Origin: Marinomonas atlantica
Lineage (GTDB): Bacteria > Pseudomonadota > Gammaproteobacteria > Pseudomonadales > Marinomonadaceae
Assembly (NCBI RefSeq): GCF_001639725.1
Contig: NZ_LTAW01000003.1
Coordinates: 248,001 to 312,000 of the forward strand
Length of the DNA stretch: 64,000 bases
Direction of reading: 5' to 3'
Shown here piece after piece: positions 49,382 through 58,298 of this stretch. The notes under the pieces were generated by a model. It saw nothing but the letters and a program-made list of their open reading frames with translations, did no database searches and had not been told where the DNA came from. Position 1 is the first letter of the stretch. The number at the start of each line of letters is the position of its first letter. Position numbers and translations under genes: made by a program.

Positions 49382-50863
49382 ATGTCTGAGGTAAGAACTC
49401 GAATTGCGCCTTCTCCAACGGGCGACCCTCACGTTGGTACTGCATACATCGCACTGTTTAATATGGCTTTTGCTAAAAAAATGGGCGGCGAATTTATTTT
49501 ACGTATCGAAGATACTGACCAGACACGCAGTACGCCTGAATCGGAGAAGATGATCCTTGATGCGTTACGTTGGTTAGGATTGGATTGGTCAGAAGGCCCG
49601 GATGTAGGCGGCCCACATGGCCCTTACCGCCAAAGCGAACGAGGCGATATATACAAAGACTATGCGCTAGAGTTGGTTGAAAAAGGTCACGCTTTTTATG
49701 CCTTTGAAACACCCGAAGAGCTCGATCAAATGCGCGTTGAGCAAAAAGAGCAAGGCTTAGCGCAAAAATATGACGGGCGCGCTTTAAATCTGAGCCAAGA
49801 AGAAGTGCAAGCGAAGATTGATGCTGGCGTACCTTACGTGATTCGCATGAAAGTACCTGAAGAGGGTACTTGTGTTGTTCAAGACATGCTACGTGGCGAA
49901 ATCGAAATCGATTGGGCACAAGTAGATATGCAGGTACTGTTGAAAGCCGATGGTTTACCTACCTACCATTTAGCCAATGTTGTTGATGACCACTTGATGA
50001 AGATTACCCACGTGATCCGTGGTGAAGAGTGGATTAACTCAGCACCTAAGCACATCTTGTTGTATCAATACTTTGGTTGGGACATTCCAACATTGTGCCA
50101 TATGCCATTGTTGCGTAACCCAGATAAATCCAAGCTATCTAAACGTAAAAACCCAACATCGATTCTTTACTACCAACGTATGGGCTTCTTACCTGAAGCG
50201 GTAATCAATTACCTTGGCCGTATGGGCTGGTCGATGCCTGATGAAAGTGAAAAGTTCACTTTATCATCCATGATCGATCATTTTGACATTCAACGTGTTT
50301 CTCTTGGTGGACCAGTGTTTGATGTAGAGAAGCTGAAATGGCTAAACGGCATGTGGATTCGCGAAGACTTATCGGTGGCTGATTTTGCTCAGAAGTTTGC
50401 TGAGTGGGGCTTAAACAGCGAATACGTTAATGCGATTTTGCCATTGATCATTCCGCGTGTTGAAACGTTCTCTGATGTGGCGGATGTTGCTGGCTTCTTC
50501 TTTAAAGGTCAGCTGGATGTCACAGCCGAATCTTTTTCTGATATTAAAATGGAAGAAGAAACGTTACGTAAAGCCCTTCAGTTCGCGCTATGGAAACTAG
50601 AGGCACTCCGTTCATGGGAAAAAGATAAGATCTTTACGGAAATGAAATCCCTTGCGCAAGCAATGGAAGTGAAACCGAAAGACTTCTTTGCGCCACTGTT
50701 TGTAGCGGTATCGGGTACCACAACGTCTGTCTCTGTATTTGATTCTATGACAATCTTAGGTCCTGATATGACTCGTGCTCGTTTACGTCATGCCGTTAAC
50801 GTGGTTGGTGGGCCATCTAAGAAAGAAACAAAACGTTGGGAAAAAGAGTTCGCAGAACTTTGA
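49382..50863 (+). CDS. gltX: Glutamyl-tRNA synthetase
   Basis: A 493-aa class Ib aminoacyl-tRNA synthetase that charges tRNA-Glu. The HIGH-type motif [13 protein letters not shown] starts near residue 10 and the KMSKS equivalent KLSKRKN near 256. The anticodon-binding domain fills the last 160 residues. Length is the usual size. A strong terminator follows, so it is a single-gene unit. Confidence 0.97.
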   Translation: MSEVRTRIAPSPTGDPHVGTAYIALFNMAFAKKMGGEFILRIEDTDQTRSTPESEKMILDALRWLGLDWSEGPDVGGPHGPYRQSERGDIYKDYALELVEKGHAFYAFETPEELDQMRVEQKEQGLAQKYDGRALNLSQEEVQAKIDAGVPYVIRMKVPEEGTCVVQDMLRGEIEIDWAQVDMQVLLKADGLPTYHLANVVDDHLMKITHVIRGEEWINSAPKHILLYQYFGWDIPTLCHMPLLRNPDKSKLSKRKNPTSILYYQRMGFLPEAVINYLGRMGWSMPDESEKFTLSSMIDHFDIQRVSLGGPVFDVEKLKWLNGMWIREDLSVADFAQKFAEWGLNSEYVNAILPLIIPRVETFSDVADVAGFFFKGQLDVTAESFSDIKMEEETLRKALQFALWKLEALRSWEKDKIFTEMKSLAQAMEVKPKDFFAPLFVAVSGTTTSVSVFDSMTILGPDMTRARLRHAVNVVGGPSKKETKRWEKEFAEL

Positions 50864-50887
50864 ATTTACCGATAATGTTTTGATCTA

Positions 50888-50915
50888 AAAAAACCGGCTC
50901 TTAGCCGGTTTTTTT
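50888..50915 (+). terminator. Rho-independent terminator after gltX
   Basis: AAAAAACCGGCT (50888-50899) pairs with its complement (50903-50914) around a CTT loop, followed by a T tail. It can also end the convergent MCP gene. Confidence 0.92.
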
Positions 50916-50937
50916 GTTTTAGCAGAAAACTGCAGGC

Positions 50938-52824
50938 TTACTTAGTAGTAAACATGCTGGTTTTCTTTTCTAGAGCTGAGACTTGATCTTGAATATCACG
51001 AGTATTGCCTTCAATACTGCCAATGTCAGAGCTGTCACGTTGAAGCTGCTGAGCAATGCGGTCCATTTCTTCACTCATGTGAACCGCCGTTTTAGCTACT
51101 TCTTGTATAGAGCGAGCCATATCAACCGATGACAGTGAGCTTGTTTGGGCATTGTGCTCGATTTCACGAATCGCCAACTCTGCCTTTTCACTATACTCTT
51201 CAATTGAACGAAGGTTCTCTTGACCACTGTTCATGGTGGTAATGGCTGTTTGAGTCGATGTCTGAATGGTGCCAACAATATCGGTAATTTTAGCTGTGGC
51301 ATCCACGGTTTTCTCAGCAAGAGAACGAACTTCATCGGCAACGACCGAGAAGCCTCGACCGGCTTCACCAGCACGTGCTGCCTCAATAGCTGCATTCAAA
51401 GCCAACAAGTTGGTTTGATTCGCCAAATCATTGATCATACCAATAACGTCATCGATGTCTTTTGACAGCTGTCCTAGCTCGTTAAGTTGACGACCGGTAA
51501 GGTTTACGACTTCAATAGTTTGGCCTAGGCTAGATAAAGCACCTTTAATGGTTTCGGATCCTACCTTTGCTGACTCATAGGTGTTTTTAGACTGATCGCT
51601 TAACTCTTCTGTGGTATGAGAGATGCTGCTGATTGTTGTCGAAATTTCTTCAGTAGCAGCCGCTAATGAATTCGTTTGCTCACTAACAGATCGGTTACTA
51701 TCGGCAATATTGACCACTGCGCTGTTTAGTTGGCTGACCATATTGCTGACATCGCCAGTCGTGTGTACGACATCGCCAATAACAGAGCCTAAGCCAGTTG
51801 TCATTTCGTTAACCGAGCCACATAGGGAATCAAACTCATCATTACGTTTGTTATTGATAGTTAAACGAGCAGTTAAGTCGCCACCTTTTACTTTACTAAG
51901 GTCACGAATGATCTGATTGAGTGTTTGATTAACACTGCGTCCAATTGCCATCATTAGCAAGCCTGCGATAATAGCAACAATAACACTAACGATAATGACA
52001 CTAACACTGGCTTGTTTGGATTGAGCCGATGCTTGCTGACGGGCCTCGACAACAGCCTGCTTTAGTAGCTCTTGAGCTTCATTAGTAGCATCGTTGTATT
52101 GGGTTCGAACATCACGAAATTGCTGCTGTAAGGTCTCTAAGCTGCCCACAGTATTAGCAAATAGTTGGACTTTATCATAGTAAGCGACGACTACATCACC
52201 AAACCGTTCTTCAAGGCCGAAATTCACCACACGTTGGTAAAACTTTTTATATCGCTCCTCAAAAGCTTCTTTATTTTCTAAAGTGGGTTCAAAGATAAAA
52301 TTCTTTTCGGCTTCGCGTACAGGTAGAAACTCCTGCTTAACAAGGCTTAAGAAAGACACTTTTTCAACGACCTCTTCACCTAGACTAGCAATTTCACCTT
52401 TCATACCTGAGCTAGCATTAAAACCGAGTAACTGGTTAAGGTTCACTAGCGCTTCTAATGTTTCTGAATATTGCTTTAGAAAGTCAGAAATATTTGAAAG
52501 CGTCGTTTCAGTTTGAGGGTGCTTAACCATTTCAGCATCTTCTGCGATCACAGCAGAGAAAAGATTTTCCTTGGTTTTAAGTTCTTCCAAGAACATGGTG
52601 TAGCTGTTGTCATCAAGTTTGTCGAGTTGCTCGTACATCTCCATATTAGCGATGACGAGTGAAGACAAATCATTTTGTACTTTTGTCATGACTTCAAAGC
52701 GTTCAGAAGCCGAAGTCTGAGCACTCATACCATTCAACGCAACAACAGTTACTACGACAAAGCCGAGTAATCCACAGGCAAGTAAAATAGTGAGTTTGGC
52801 TCTAAAACTGAAGTTTGCCAGCAT
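50938..52824 (-). CDS. Methyl-accepting chemotaxis protein
   Basis: A 628-aa membrane chemoreceptor. One N-terminal helix (about 11-31) and a second (about 273-294) flank a periplasmic ligand domain of about 240 residues with no cofactor motif. HAMP follows, then the signalling coiled coil with the tip [20 protein letters not shown] near residues 465-485. ATG 52824 has AGGTGG 6 bp upstream; a GTG three codons earlier lies over this site. Ligand unknown. No che genes nearby. Confidence 0.95.
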   Translation of the reverse strand: MLANFSFRAKLTILLACGLLGFVVVTVVALNGMSAQTSASERFEVMTKVQNDLSSLVIANMEMYEQLDKLDDNSYTMFLEELKTKENLFSAVIAEDAEMVKHPQTETTLSNISDFLKQYSETLEALVNLNQLLGFNASSGMKGEIASLGEEVVEKVSFLSLVKQEFLPVREAEKNFIFEPTLENKEAFEERYKKFYQRVVNFGLEERFGDVVVAYYDKVQLFANTVGSLETLQQQFRDVRTQYNDATNEAQELLKQAVVEARQQASAQSKQASVSVIIVSVIVAIIAGLLMMAIGRSVNQTLNQIIRDLSKVKGGDLTARLTINNKRNDEFDSLCGSVNEMTTGLGSVIGDVVHTTGDVSNMVSQLNSAVVNIADSNRSVSEQTNSLAAATEEISTTISSISHTTEELSDQSKNTYESAKVGSETIKGALSSLGQTIEVVNLTGRQLNELGQLSKDIDDVIGMINDLANQTNLLALNAAIEAARAGEAGRGFSVVADEVRSLAEKTVDATAKITDIVGTIQTSTQTAITTMNSGQENLRSIEEYSEKAELAIREIEHNAQTSSLSSVDMARSIQEVAKTAVHMSEEMDRIAQQLQRDSSDIGSIEGNTRDIQDQVSALEKKTSMFTTK

Positions 52825-52976
52825 TATATCCACCTACTGATATTTTATAGTTATAGTTATGTAAGACATTTGTCTAATTTTTATAAACAGAGTATTTAGC
52901 CTAAGGCTACTTTTGTAAATAGCTTTATTGAAGCTTTATGTGACGTTTTTGAAGGTCTGTTTAAAAAATAGACGAA

Positions 52977-53291
52977 TTACATGGCATGAGGATCAAAATG
53001 AATATGACTTTGTTGCATGCCGATCATCTCGATCTCTCCTTTATATCGGCCTTCTCCAGTAGAAGTGAAGTAAAATTGATAACGCCGTTTTATCTTTATT
53101 TGACCTCGCTGAATAACGGGTCGCCAGTAGCTTCCATAGATGGATTCATCCAACATTTGTAAATCTAATTTAGAGCACTGTTGCTTAACTCTTCTCAATG
53201 TGTACTCGCGTACTTTAAAATGTTGCCATGCGATTGAGATAAAACAGATAAGCGCGAAAATAAGACAAACGTCTATTAGGGTTAGGTTCAT
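52977..53291 (-). CDS. DUF3301 membrane-anchored protein
   Basis: A 104-aa protein with an N-terminal membrane helix (about 5-22) and a cytoplasmic basic domain with QMLDESIYGSYWRPVIQRG and RRYQFYFTSTGEGRYKG, typical of DUF3301. Function unknown. ATG 53291 gives the family length; a longer frame to 53351 runs into the terminator upstream. No strong ribosome-binding site is visible. Confidence 0.82.
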   Translation of the reverse strand: MNLTLIDVCLIFALICFISIAWQHFKVREYTLRRVKQQCSKLDLQMLDESIYGSYWRPVIQRGQIKIKRRYQFYFTSTGEGRYKGEIEMIGMQQSHIHFDPHAM

Positions 53292-53344
53292 GTTGTAAGA
53301 TCTTAAAGAGTAAAACTCAAGCTTACAAAAGGTTGGAAAAAAAG

Positions 53345-53393
53345 AAAACACGCTTCCCCAAAAGCAGGAGAGAGAAAGGAGAAGCGTGTTTTT
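53345..53393 (-). terminator. Terminator downstream of the flavodoxin gene
   Basis: Inverted arms AAAACACGCTTC (53345-53356) and GAAGCGTGTTTT (53381-53392) enclose a 24-nt loop. On the minus strand the second arm runs into CTTTTTTT, so this ends transcripts from the flavodoxin gene before DUF3301. Confidence 0.65.
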
Positions 53394-53401
53394 ATGCAGA
53401 A

Positions 53402-53485
53402 ATTAACCTTTGGTTAATCACTATTTGCACGAATTTGGTCATTCGGGGCAGCGAATGAGTGGAAGCCAAACGAGTCGTGTGCAAA
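53402..53485. other. Structured intergenic element after the flavodoxin gene
   Basis: Nested inverted repeats: outer TTTGCAC/GTGCAAA (53424-53430/53479-53485), middle TTTGG/CCAAA (53434-53438/53466-53470) and inner CATTCG/CGAATG (53440-53445/53452-53457). A second hairpin, ATTAACC/GGTTAAT (53402-53418), lies next to it. Either strand could fold into a long stem. It may be a 3'-UTR structure, a small RNA or a REP-like element. Confidence 0.5.
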
Positions 53486-53508
53486 ATCGTGAGCCAGTCT
53501 ATCTAACC

Positions 53509-54048
53509 TTAGGCGGCTGCCAGTGCCTGCTCTGCATAAAGTTGTATCACCCACTGCTCAATACGTTGATCAGTAAGGTCAAATTGTTGATCTTCGTCGA
53601 TTGCTAAGCCGACGAATTCTGTTTTATCTGCGTTAGCGCCACGAGATTCTTCAAAATCGTAACCTTCGGTCGACCATTGGCCGATAAAGGTGGCGCCCGT
53701 ATTGGCGAGCTTTTCGTGCAACCAGCCAATGGCATCGACAAAATAATCGCCATAGCCAAATTGGTCACCTAAGCCATATAAAGCGATAATCTTGCCAGAT
53801 AAATCCAGCTCAGATAACGCATCACCGACATCTTCCCAGTCACTTTGGATGCCACCGAAATCCCAAGTTGGAATTCCTAAAATTAAAAAATCATAGTCCA
53901 GTAGCGTGCCGATATTAGAGTCTTTAATATCATGCAGTTCTACCGATTGATCGAGCTCGGAAAACTGTTGCTGAATTTTCTGTCCTACCATCTCGGTATT
54001 TGATGTATCGGTGCCATAAAAAAGACCGATTGTACTAGTTGCGCTCAT
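53509..54048 (-). CDS. fldB: Flavodoxin (FldB-like)
   Basis: A 179-aa long-chain flavodoxin carrying FMN as an electron donor, often used in place of ferredoxin when iron is short. The phosphate loop FYGTDTSNTEM starts near residue 10, and PTWDFGG, YGLGDQFGYGDYF and STEGYDFEES match FldB more closely than FldA. It starts 13 bp after the AraC-like gene, so the two are one unit. Fur-like sites upstream of that gene fit iron control. Confidence 0.92.
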   Translation of the reverse strand: MSATSTIGLFYGTDTSNTEMVGQKIQQQFSELDQSVELHDIKDSNIGTLLDYDFLILGIPTWDFGGIQSDWEDVGDALSELDLSGKIIALYGLGDQFGYGDYFVDAIGWLHEKLANTGATFIGQWSTEGYDFEESRGANADKTEFVGLAIDEDQQFDLTDQRIEQWVIQLYAEQALAAA

Positions 54049-54061
54049 AGTGTCCTCAACG

Positions 54062-54937
54062 TTACTGCATACCGCCTAATTGGTGGCTCATGACCCCAAA
54101 GCGTTTTAGGCAAGCGTTTTCAATGTCTTGTTGTGTCCAGCCTGTGTTTGCTGTCAAACGGCTGGCTAAAGATTGGTTGCTGTTAGGCTGTGCAAGGGCT
54201 CGACGAAACGCCATTTCAATTTGGTATTCACCAATACTCATGCCAGTAACGGCGGCAAATCCCAATTCAAGTGCGGTATGGGTTAGACCAACTTGTTCGG
54301 CTAAATTGTCTGTGGAAGCGAATGGATCTGTTTCTATAATATTTTGACTTTCAAATAGTTTCGTTTGGCAATCGGGACATTGCTGAATATGGTTTTGAAC
54401 ATGAATGTGCTCAAGAGTCTGTAATACTAGGTTGTATAGCTTGCCTACCAGTGCTAATTGCTTGCCATCACGTTGCATCAAACGGTTGAATTCTCGGCTA
54501 AGAGTACGTGTCAGTGTCAGAGATTTAGGTGTACCGGTTTCTTTGCTGACATGATGAGTAAAGAACGCTTTCACTTGAACAATAGACTCTCCTGTAATAG
54601 CGGCCAATTGTTCCCATGTAATAAAAACCTGACTCCAGCTGAATTTAGATTCTTGGGTCACTTCCCAATCGACTTGTGCGTCTTCGTAAACAGGCAATAC
54701 TTGAATAGGGGTGGTGTTTTGCAGCTTGTTCAATGGGCTTACAGTATTAAACGTAATGTATACGCCAGCCTTAATATGCTCTTGAATAGTCAGTGGCTCA
54801 AAAATTTGAAACTGTTGCTGAACAAGGCGAAGACCTGATAGCGGCTGCTTTATTTGCTGGTGACCAGATAGCCAGTAAGCGTAGCTTTGGCTTACTTTGC
54901 CAGTCTCTTCAAATAAGTTGCTTGCTTGTAAGATCAT
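54062..54937 (-). CDS. AraC-like regulator next to the flavodoxin gene
   Basis: A 291-aa protein whose C-terminal part resembles an AraC-type helix-turn-helix: LAEQVGLTHTALELGFAAVTGMSIGEYQIEMAFRRA, split here as LAEQVGLTHTALE and TGMSIGEYQ. A second, partial HTH-like tract follows (WTQQDIENACLKRFGVM). The central region has a His-rich stretch and one CPDC pair near residues 188-191, which could bind metal. The N-terminal half has no clear ligand-domain match. An iron-responsive role, in the manner of PchR, is inferred from the Fur-like sites and flavodoxin linkage. Confidence 0.65.
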   Translation of the reverse strand: MILQASNLFEETGKVSQSYAYWLSGHQQIKQPLSGLRLVQQQFQIFEPLTIQEHIKAGVYITFNTVSPLNKLQNTTPIQVLPVYEDAQVDWEVTQESKFSWSQVFITWEQLAAITGESIVQVKAFFTHHVSKETGTPKSLTLTRTLSREFNRLMQRDGKQLALVGKLYNLVLQTLEHIHVQNHIQQCPDCQTKLFESQNIIETDPFASTDNLAEQVGLTHTALELGFAAVTGMSIGEYQIEMAFRRALAQPNSNQSLASRLTANTGWTQQDIENACLKRFGVMSHQLGGMQ

Positions 54938-54956
54938 GAGTCATCATCCGTTCAGT

Positions 54957-55013
54957 CCTGAGAATGATTACTATTTAAAAGCTTGATTAAAATAAATGCA
55001 AGTGCTTCTCATT
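54957..55013 (-). promoter_or_regulatory. Two Fur-box-like sites flanking a promoter
   Basis: Read on the plus strand, CCTGAGAATGATTACTATT (54957-54975) and AATGCAAGTGCTTCTCATT (54995-55013) each match a 19-bp Fur consensus at 15 positions by my count. Between them, on the minus strand, TTGCAT (54996-55001) and TTAAAT (54973-54978) lie 17 bp apart as -35 and -10. The boxes cover both promoter elements. Confidence 0.55.
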
Positions 55014-55031
55014 CAAAAATTGAAATTATTT

Positions 55032-55982
55032 TTAAATGAGATTGAATGCACGCAATAAGGTGACACCCACACTTGTGGTTAGAAAGGAAAATACGGTGGT
55101 TAATACGATGATATTTGCAGCCAAAACGGCATTGCCATTCATGGCTCGAGCCATAATGTATCCAGCCGAGGCAGAAGGTGCTGAAGATAGTAAGAATAAA
55201 ATGCCTAGATCGATACCTCTAAATCCAAGAAAAAAACCGCCCATGGTTAAAATTAGAGGGATGACAATCAGCTTGCCAACGGTTGCAATCAGAGCAGGGG
55301 TTATATCTTTCTTTAGCTCTTTAAAACGTAATGATGCGCCAGCACACAACAAAGCTAAAGGAAGCGTTAACTGGGCGAAATAATTTCCTGCTTGAGTAAC
55401 AACTTCAGGCAACTGCAAATTGATTTGATTGGCTGTTAGGGCGACCACGATGGCAATGATGAGGGGGTTTTTTGCGATCGCTTTTAAGGAAGCAGCAATG
55501 CTTTTATTGGCATTCATTGAGCGATTAATCGTGATGACGGCTAAAACATTATAAAGCACCATTACGCCACCTATGTAGACGGTAGCTGCGGCTAAGGCAC
55601 TGTCACCATAAGCATTTAAGCAATAGGCTAGCCCAATAATTGCCATGTTTGAGCGAAATGCCCCTTGAATAACAATACCTCGATCACTTTTTTGTTTAAC
55701 GAGTTTTGCCGCAAGCACTTCTAGAGCTAAATAGGTAATAAAAGTGGCAATAACAGCATACACCATTAGTGAAAGATGACTGCTCGGATCTGTGGTTTGT
55801 TGAGTAATATTGATAAAAATTAAGGCAGGCATAGCAACGTTGAAAATGACTTTCGACGACACTTCAATGAAGTTATCGTTAATCATTCCTATTTTTTCGA
55901 GTACAACGCCAAAAACGAGTACTAAAAAAATGGGAGCAGTAATGGAAAGAGAAAATTCCACTACGTCAAGAAAGTCACCCAT
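55032..55982 (-). CDS. AEC family transporter (auxin efflux carrier type)
   Basis: A 316-aa inner-membrane carrier with about ten hydrophobic helices, typical of AEC/MleP permeases. Features include APIFLVLVFGVVLEK at the start and NMAIIGLAYCLNAYGDSAL in the middle, and the C-terminal APSASAGYIMARAMNG segment. Likely exports or exchanges organic anions; substrate unknown. A single-gene unit. Confidence 0.9.
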   Translation of the reverse strand: MGDFLDVVEFSLSITAPIFLVLVFGVVLEKIGMINDNFIEVSSKVIFNVAMPALIFINITQQTTDPSSHLSLMVYAVIATFITYLALEVLAAKLVKQKSDRGIVIQGAFRSNMAIIGLAYCLNAYGDSALAAATVYIGGVMVLYNVLAVITINRSMNANKSIAASLKAIAKNPLIIAIVVALTANQINLQLPEVVTQAGNYFAQLTLPLALLCAGASLRFKELKKDITPALIATVGKLIVIPLILTMGGFFLGFRGIDLGILFLLSSAPSASAGYIMARAMNGNAVLAANIIVLTTVFSFLTTSVGVTLLRAFNLI

Positions 55983-56057
55983 GTTGGCTGCCTAATTTTC
56001 AAAATAACCGTGAACGACTGACGGTGTCAGAAGTTATATAGCAAAGTATAGAGTGAA

Positions 56058-56090
56058 GAAAACAACGACTAATAATTAGTCGTTGTTTTC
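56058..56090 (-). terminator. Perfect inverted repeat overlapping the baeR stop
   Basis: GAAAACAACGACTAAT (56058-56073) and its exact complement (56075-56090) with a single-base loop. The baeR stop (56076-56078) and the final codons lie in the second arm. A long T run is missing; it probably acts as a terminator or 3'-end stabiliser. Confidence 0.6.
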
Positions 56091-56753
56091 AAAGCGGTAA
56101 CCTGCACCGTATACAGAGTGAATTACGTTAAGTTCTGGTGCTACAGCAGCAATTTTCTTACGTAGCTTTTTGATGTGACTGTCGATAGTACGGTCACTAA
56201 CAACTCGGCTATCTGTGTAAATGCTTTTCATGATCATATCACGACCAAACACACGACCAGGCTCTTTGATCAATAGTTGCAGTAATTGGAATTCAACAGT
56301 TGTCAGATCGATAAGTTCGCCTTTGTACGTTGCACGAAGTCGGTCTGCATCTAAGTCAAAACCGTCAGTCTTTGGTGCTTCAGTTTGGTCAAGCTCTACG
56401 CGACGTAGATTTGCTTTAACGCGTGCTACGATTTCACGTGGACTGAACGGTTTACAAACGTAATCATCTGCGCCCATTTCAAGGCCAATCAGTCGATCAA
56501 TTTCTTCTGCTTTTGCTGTAACCATAATAATTGGCATGCCGCTGAATTGGCGTACTTGCTTACATACTTCAACACCATCAAGTCCCGGAAGCATAAGGTC
56601 AAGAAGCATTAGGTCAGCCTGATTGTTTTTTAAGTAATCTATGACTTGGTCACCACGGTCAATGTGATGGTGTTCGTAACCAGCTTGCTCAAGGTAGGCT
56701 GCCATTAACTCAGCTAGTTTTGGTTCATCTTCTACAATCAGTACTTTACTCAT
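56076..56753 (-). CDS. baeR: BaeR-like response regulator
   Basis: A 225-aa OmpR/PhoB-family regulator. The phospho-acceptor Asp sits in LMLLDLMLPGLDG, with VEDEP at the start and Lys in DYVCKPFSPRE. The DNA-binding winged helix is at the C-terminus (RDMIMKSIYTD, SHIKKLRKKI, GAGYRFE). ATG 56753 was chosen because GGAA is 9 bp upstream; the ATG at 56768 is less likely. It follows baeS by 16 bp. In E. coli BaeSR respond to envelope and drug stress. Confidence 0.92.
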   Translation of the reverse strand: MSKVLIVEDEPKLAELMAAYLEQAGYEHHHIDRGDQVIDYLKNNQADLMLLDLMLPGLDGVEVCKQVRQFSGMPIIMVTAKAEEIDRLIGLEMGADDYVCKPFSPREIVARVKANLRRVELDQTEAPKTDGFDLDADRLRATYKGELIDLTTVEFQLLQLLIKEPGRVFGRDMIMKSIYTDSRVVSDRTIDSHIKKLRKKIAAVAPELNVIHSVYGAGYRFENND

Positions 56754-56769
56754 ATTTATCGATTCCATA

Positions 56770-58176
56770 TTAAGTTAAAGGGAATTCTACGCGTATTCCC
56801 AGCCCACCGAAAGGAGAGTGGTAAGCGGAAATAGAGCCTTGATGTCCATCGACAATGTTCGTACAGATGGCTAGGCCAAGGCCACGCCCCCCAGTTGCAC
56901 GGTTGCGTGAGTTTTCTACACGAAAAAATTGATCGAATATTTGTGTTATATCTTCATCACTTACACCAGGTGGGGTGTCTTCCAGTAATATTACAGCTTT
57001 CTTGTTCTCTCGAGTCAAAGTAACCGTTAATTTCCCAGGGGCATTGGTGTATTTGAGTGTGTTATTCATCAGGTTTGCGAACAGTTGATGTAAGCGGTCA
57101 TCATCACCTGTAATCATAATTGGATTCTTTTTCACAACCACAAGCTCTAATTCTAAGCCCGCTTCATCAAACAGTAACTGCATCGAATTAACAGTCTGAT
57201 CTAAAATATCATTTAAATCAGCTTCTTCCATACAATAATTTAAACTACCCATATCATGCATTGAAAGTTGGTTTAAGTCATCAATTAAGCGCGCAATGTG
57301 AACGGCTTCTTGTTGCAAAGAAGCTAGGGAATTATCTGAGACTTTAATAATGCCGTCTTGCATAGCTTCAATTTCTCCCCGTAAGATTGCGACCGGAGTA
57401 CGTAACTCATGAGCAGTATCAGCAACCCACTTCTTACGCGCATCGCGCATGTGTTCTAGAGTCGAAGCTAAGTGGTTAAAGTCACGGCCTAGATCTGCAA
57501 GTTCATCAGTGCCTTTGATTTTGATTCGTGTATCAAAGTCTCCTGCCGCCAAACGTTTTGTCGCTTGACGCACGGTACAGATAGGTCTACTTAACCATTG
57601 CGCTAGCGGCCAAGTTAGTAGGGCTGCAATCGTTAACATAAATGCTGAAATTAGCAAGAAAGCTTCGCCTTGTTGTCTAACAAAACGTAGTGTCTGGTCT
57701 TGAACCAAGGCGCGCATAGACCGCAAACCCACATAGCCAACTAAGGAGTTGTTGACCATAACGGCATGGGTTTCAGCGTCAATGAACGCAACGTCTCCAA
57801 TTAGAGGTTGTTTATCCTGATCAAACAATAAAAAACGCTGACGGTAGTATTGAGAAGGATAAATTAAGTCTAAATTAGGCGTGCTTGGAGGTGGAATTAG
57901 GTCACGAATGTTTTCAAGTTTAGCCTGCTGCCACTCTTTCTCTAAACGACTCTCTTGAACAAGAAAATACCAGTCATCGTAATAAATAAACAAATTAGCG
58001 GTACGGTTCGCCATTTGCTGCAAAAAATCGCGGTCGCGCTCTGTAGCATACGTCACAAAACCACGATCGAAGCTCCATTGAAAGACTTGCCACATCGAGA
58101 CAATCAACAAGACGTTACTTAGTACAAAGACTAAGAATAATTTGTGGCGAATTTGAAAACCTTTTATGCCAATCAT
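56770..58176 (-). CDS. baeS: BaeS-like sensor histidine kinase
   Basis: A 468-aa inner-membrane sensor kinase. Two membrane helices (about 11-31 and 170-190) flank a periplasmic sensor region of about 140 residues. HAMP, the phospho-acceptor His in ADTAHELRTPVAIL, the N box NNTLKYT, and G boxes GRGLGLAICTNIVDGHQGS are all intact and closely match E. coli BaeS. Its partner is the downstream baeR. The signal is unknown. Confidence 0.93.
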   Translation of the reverse strand: MIGIKGFQIRHKLFLVFVLSNVLLIVSMWQVFQWSFDRGFVTYATERDRDFLQQMANRTANLFIYYDDWYFLVQESRLEKEWQQAKLENIRDLIPPPSTPNLDLIYPSQYYRQRFLLFDQDKQPLIGDVAFIDAETHAVMVNNSLVGYVGLRSMRALVQDQTLRFVRQQGEAFLLISAFMLTIAALLTWPLAQWLSRPICTVRQATKRLAAGDFDTRIKIKGTDELADLGRDFNHLASTLEHMRDARKKWVADTAHELRTPVAILRGEIEAMQDGIIKVSDNSLASLQQEAVHIARLIDDLNQLSMHDMGSLNYCMEEADLNDILDQTVNSMQLLFDEAGLELELVVVKKNPIMITGDDDRLHQLFANLMNNTLKYTNAPGKLTVTLTRENKKAVILLEDTPPGVSDEDITQIFDQFFRVENSRNRATGGRGLGLAICTNIVDGHQGSISAYHSPFGGLGIRVEFPLT

Positions 58177-58298
58177 AAGCTCGTATCGTTGTCGTTTTGT
58201 TTATAGATCTGACCCATTGTGCAGCTATATTATATTGATAACCACACATTGACTATTACCTAGGTGAGCAAATAATGAGGATCAACTATTAATTTTCA

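Noticed and set aside
53408..53550. Minus-strand ORF after the flavodoxin gene whose end reads AHDFAHDSFGFHSFAAP
   Set aside because: It starts at a GTG inside the flavodoxin gene without a ribosome-binding site, and its sequence is explained by the inverted repeats of the structured element.
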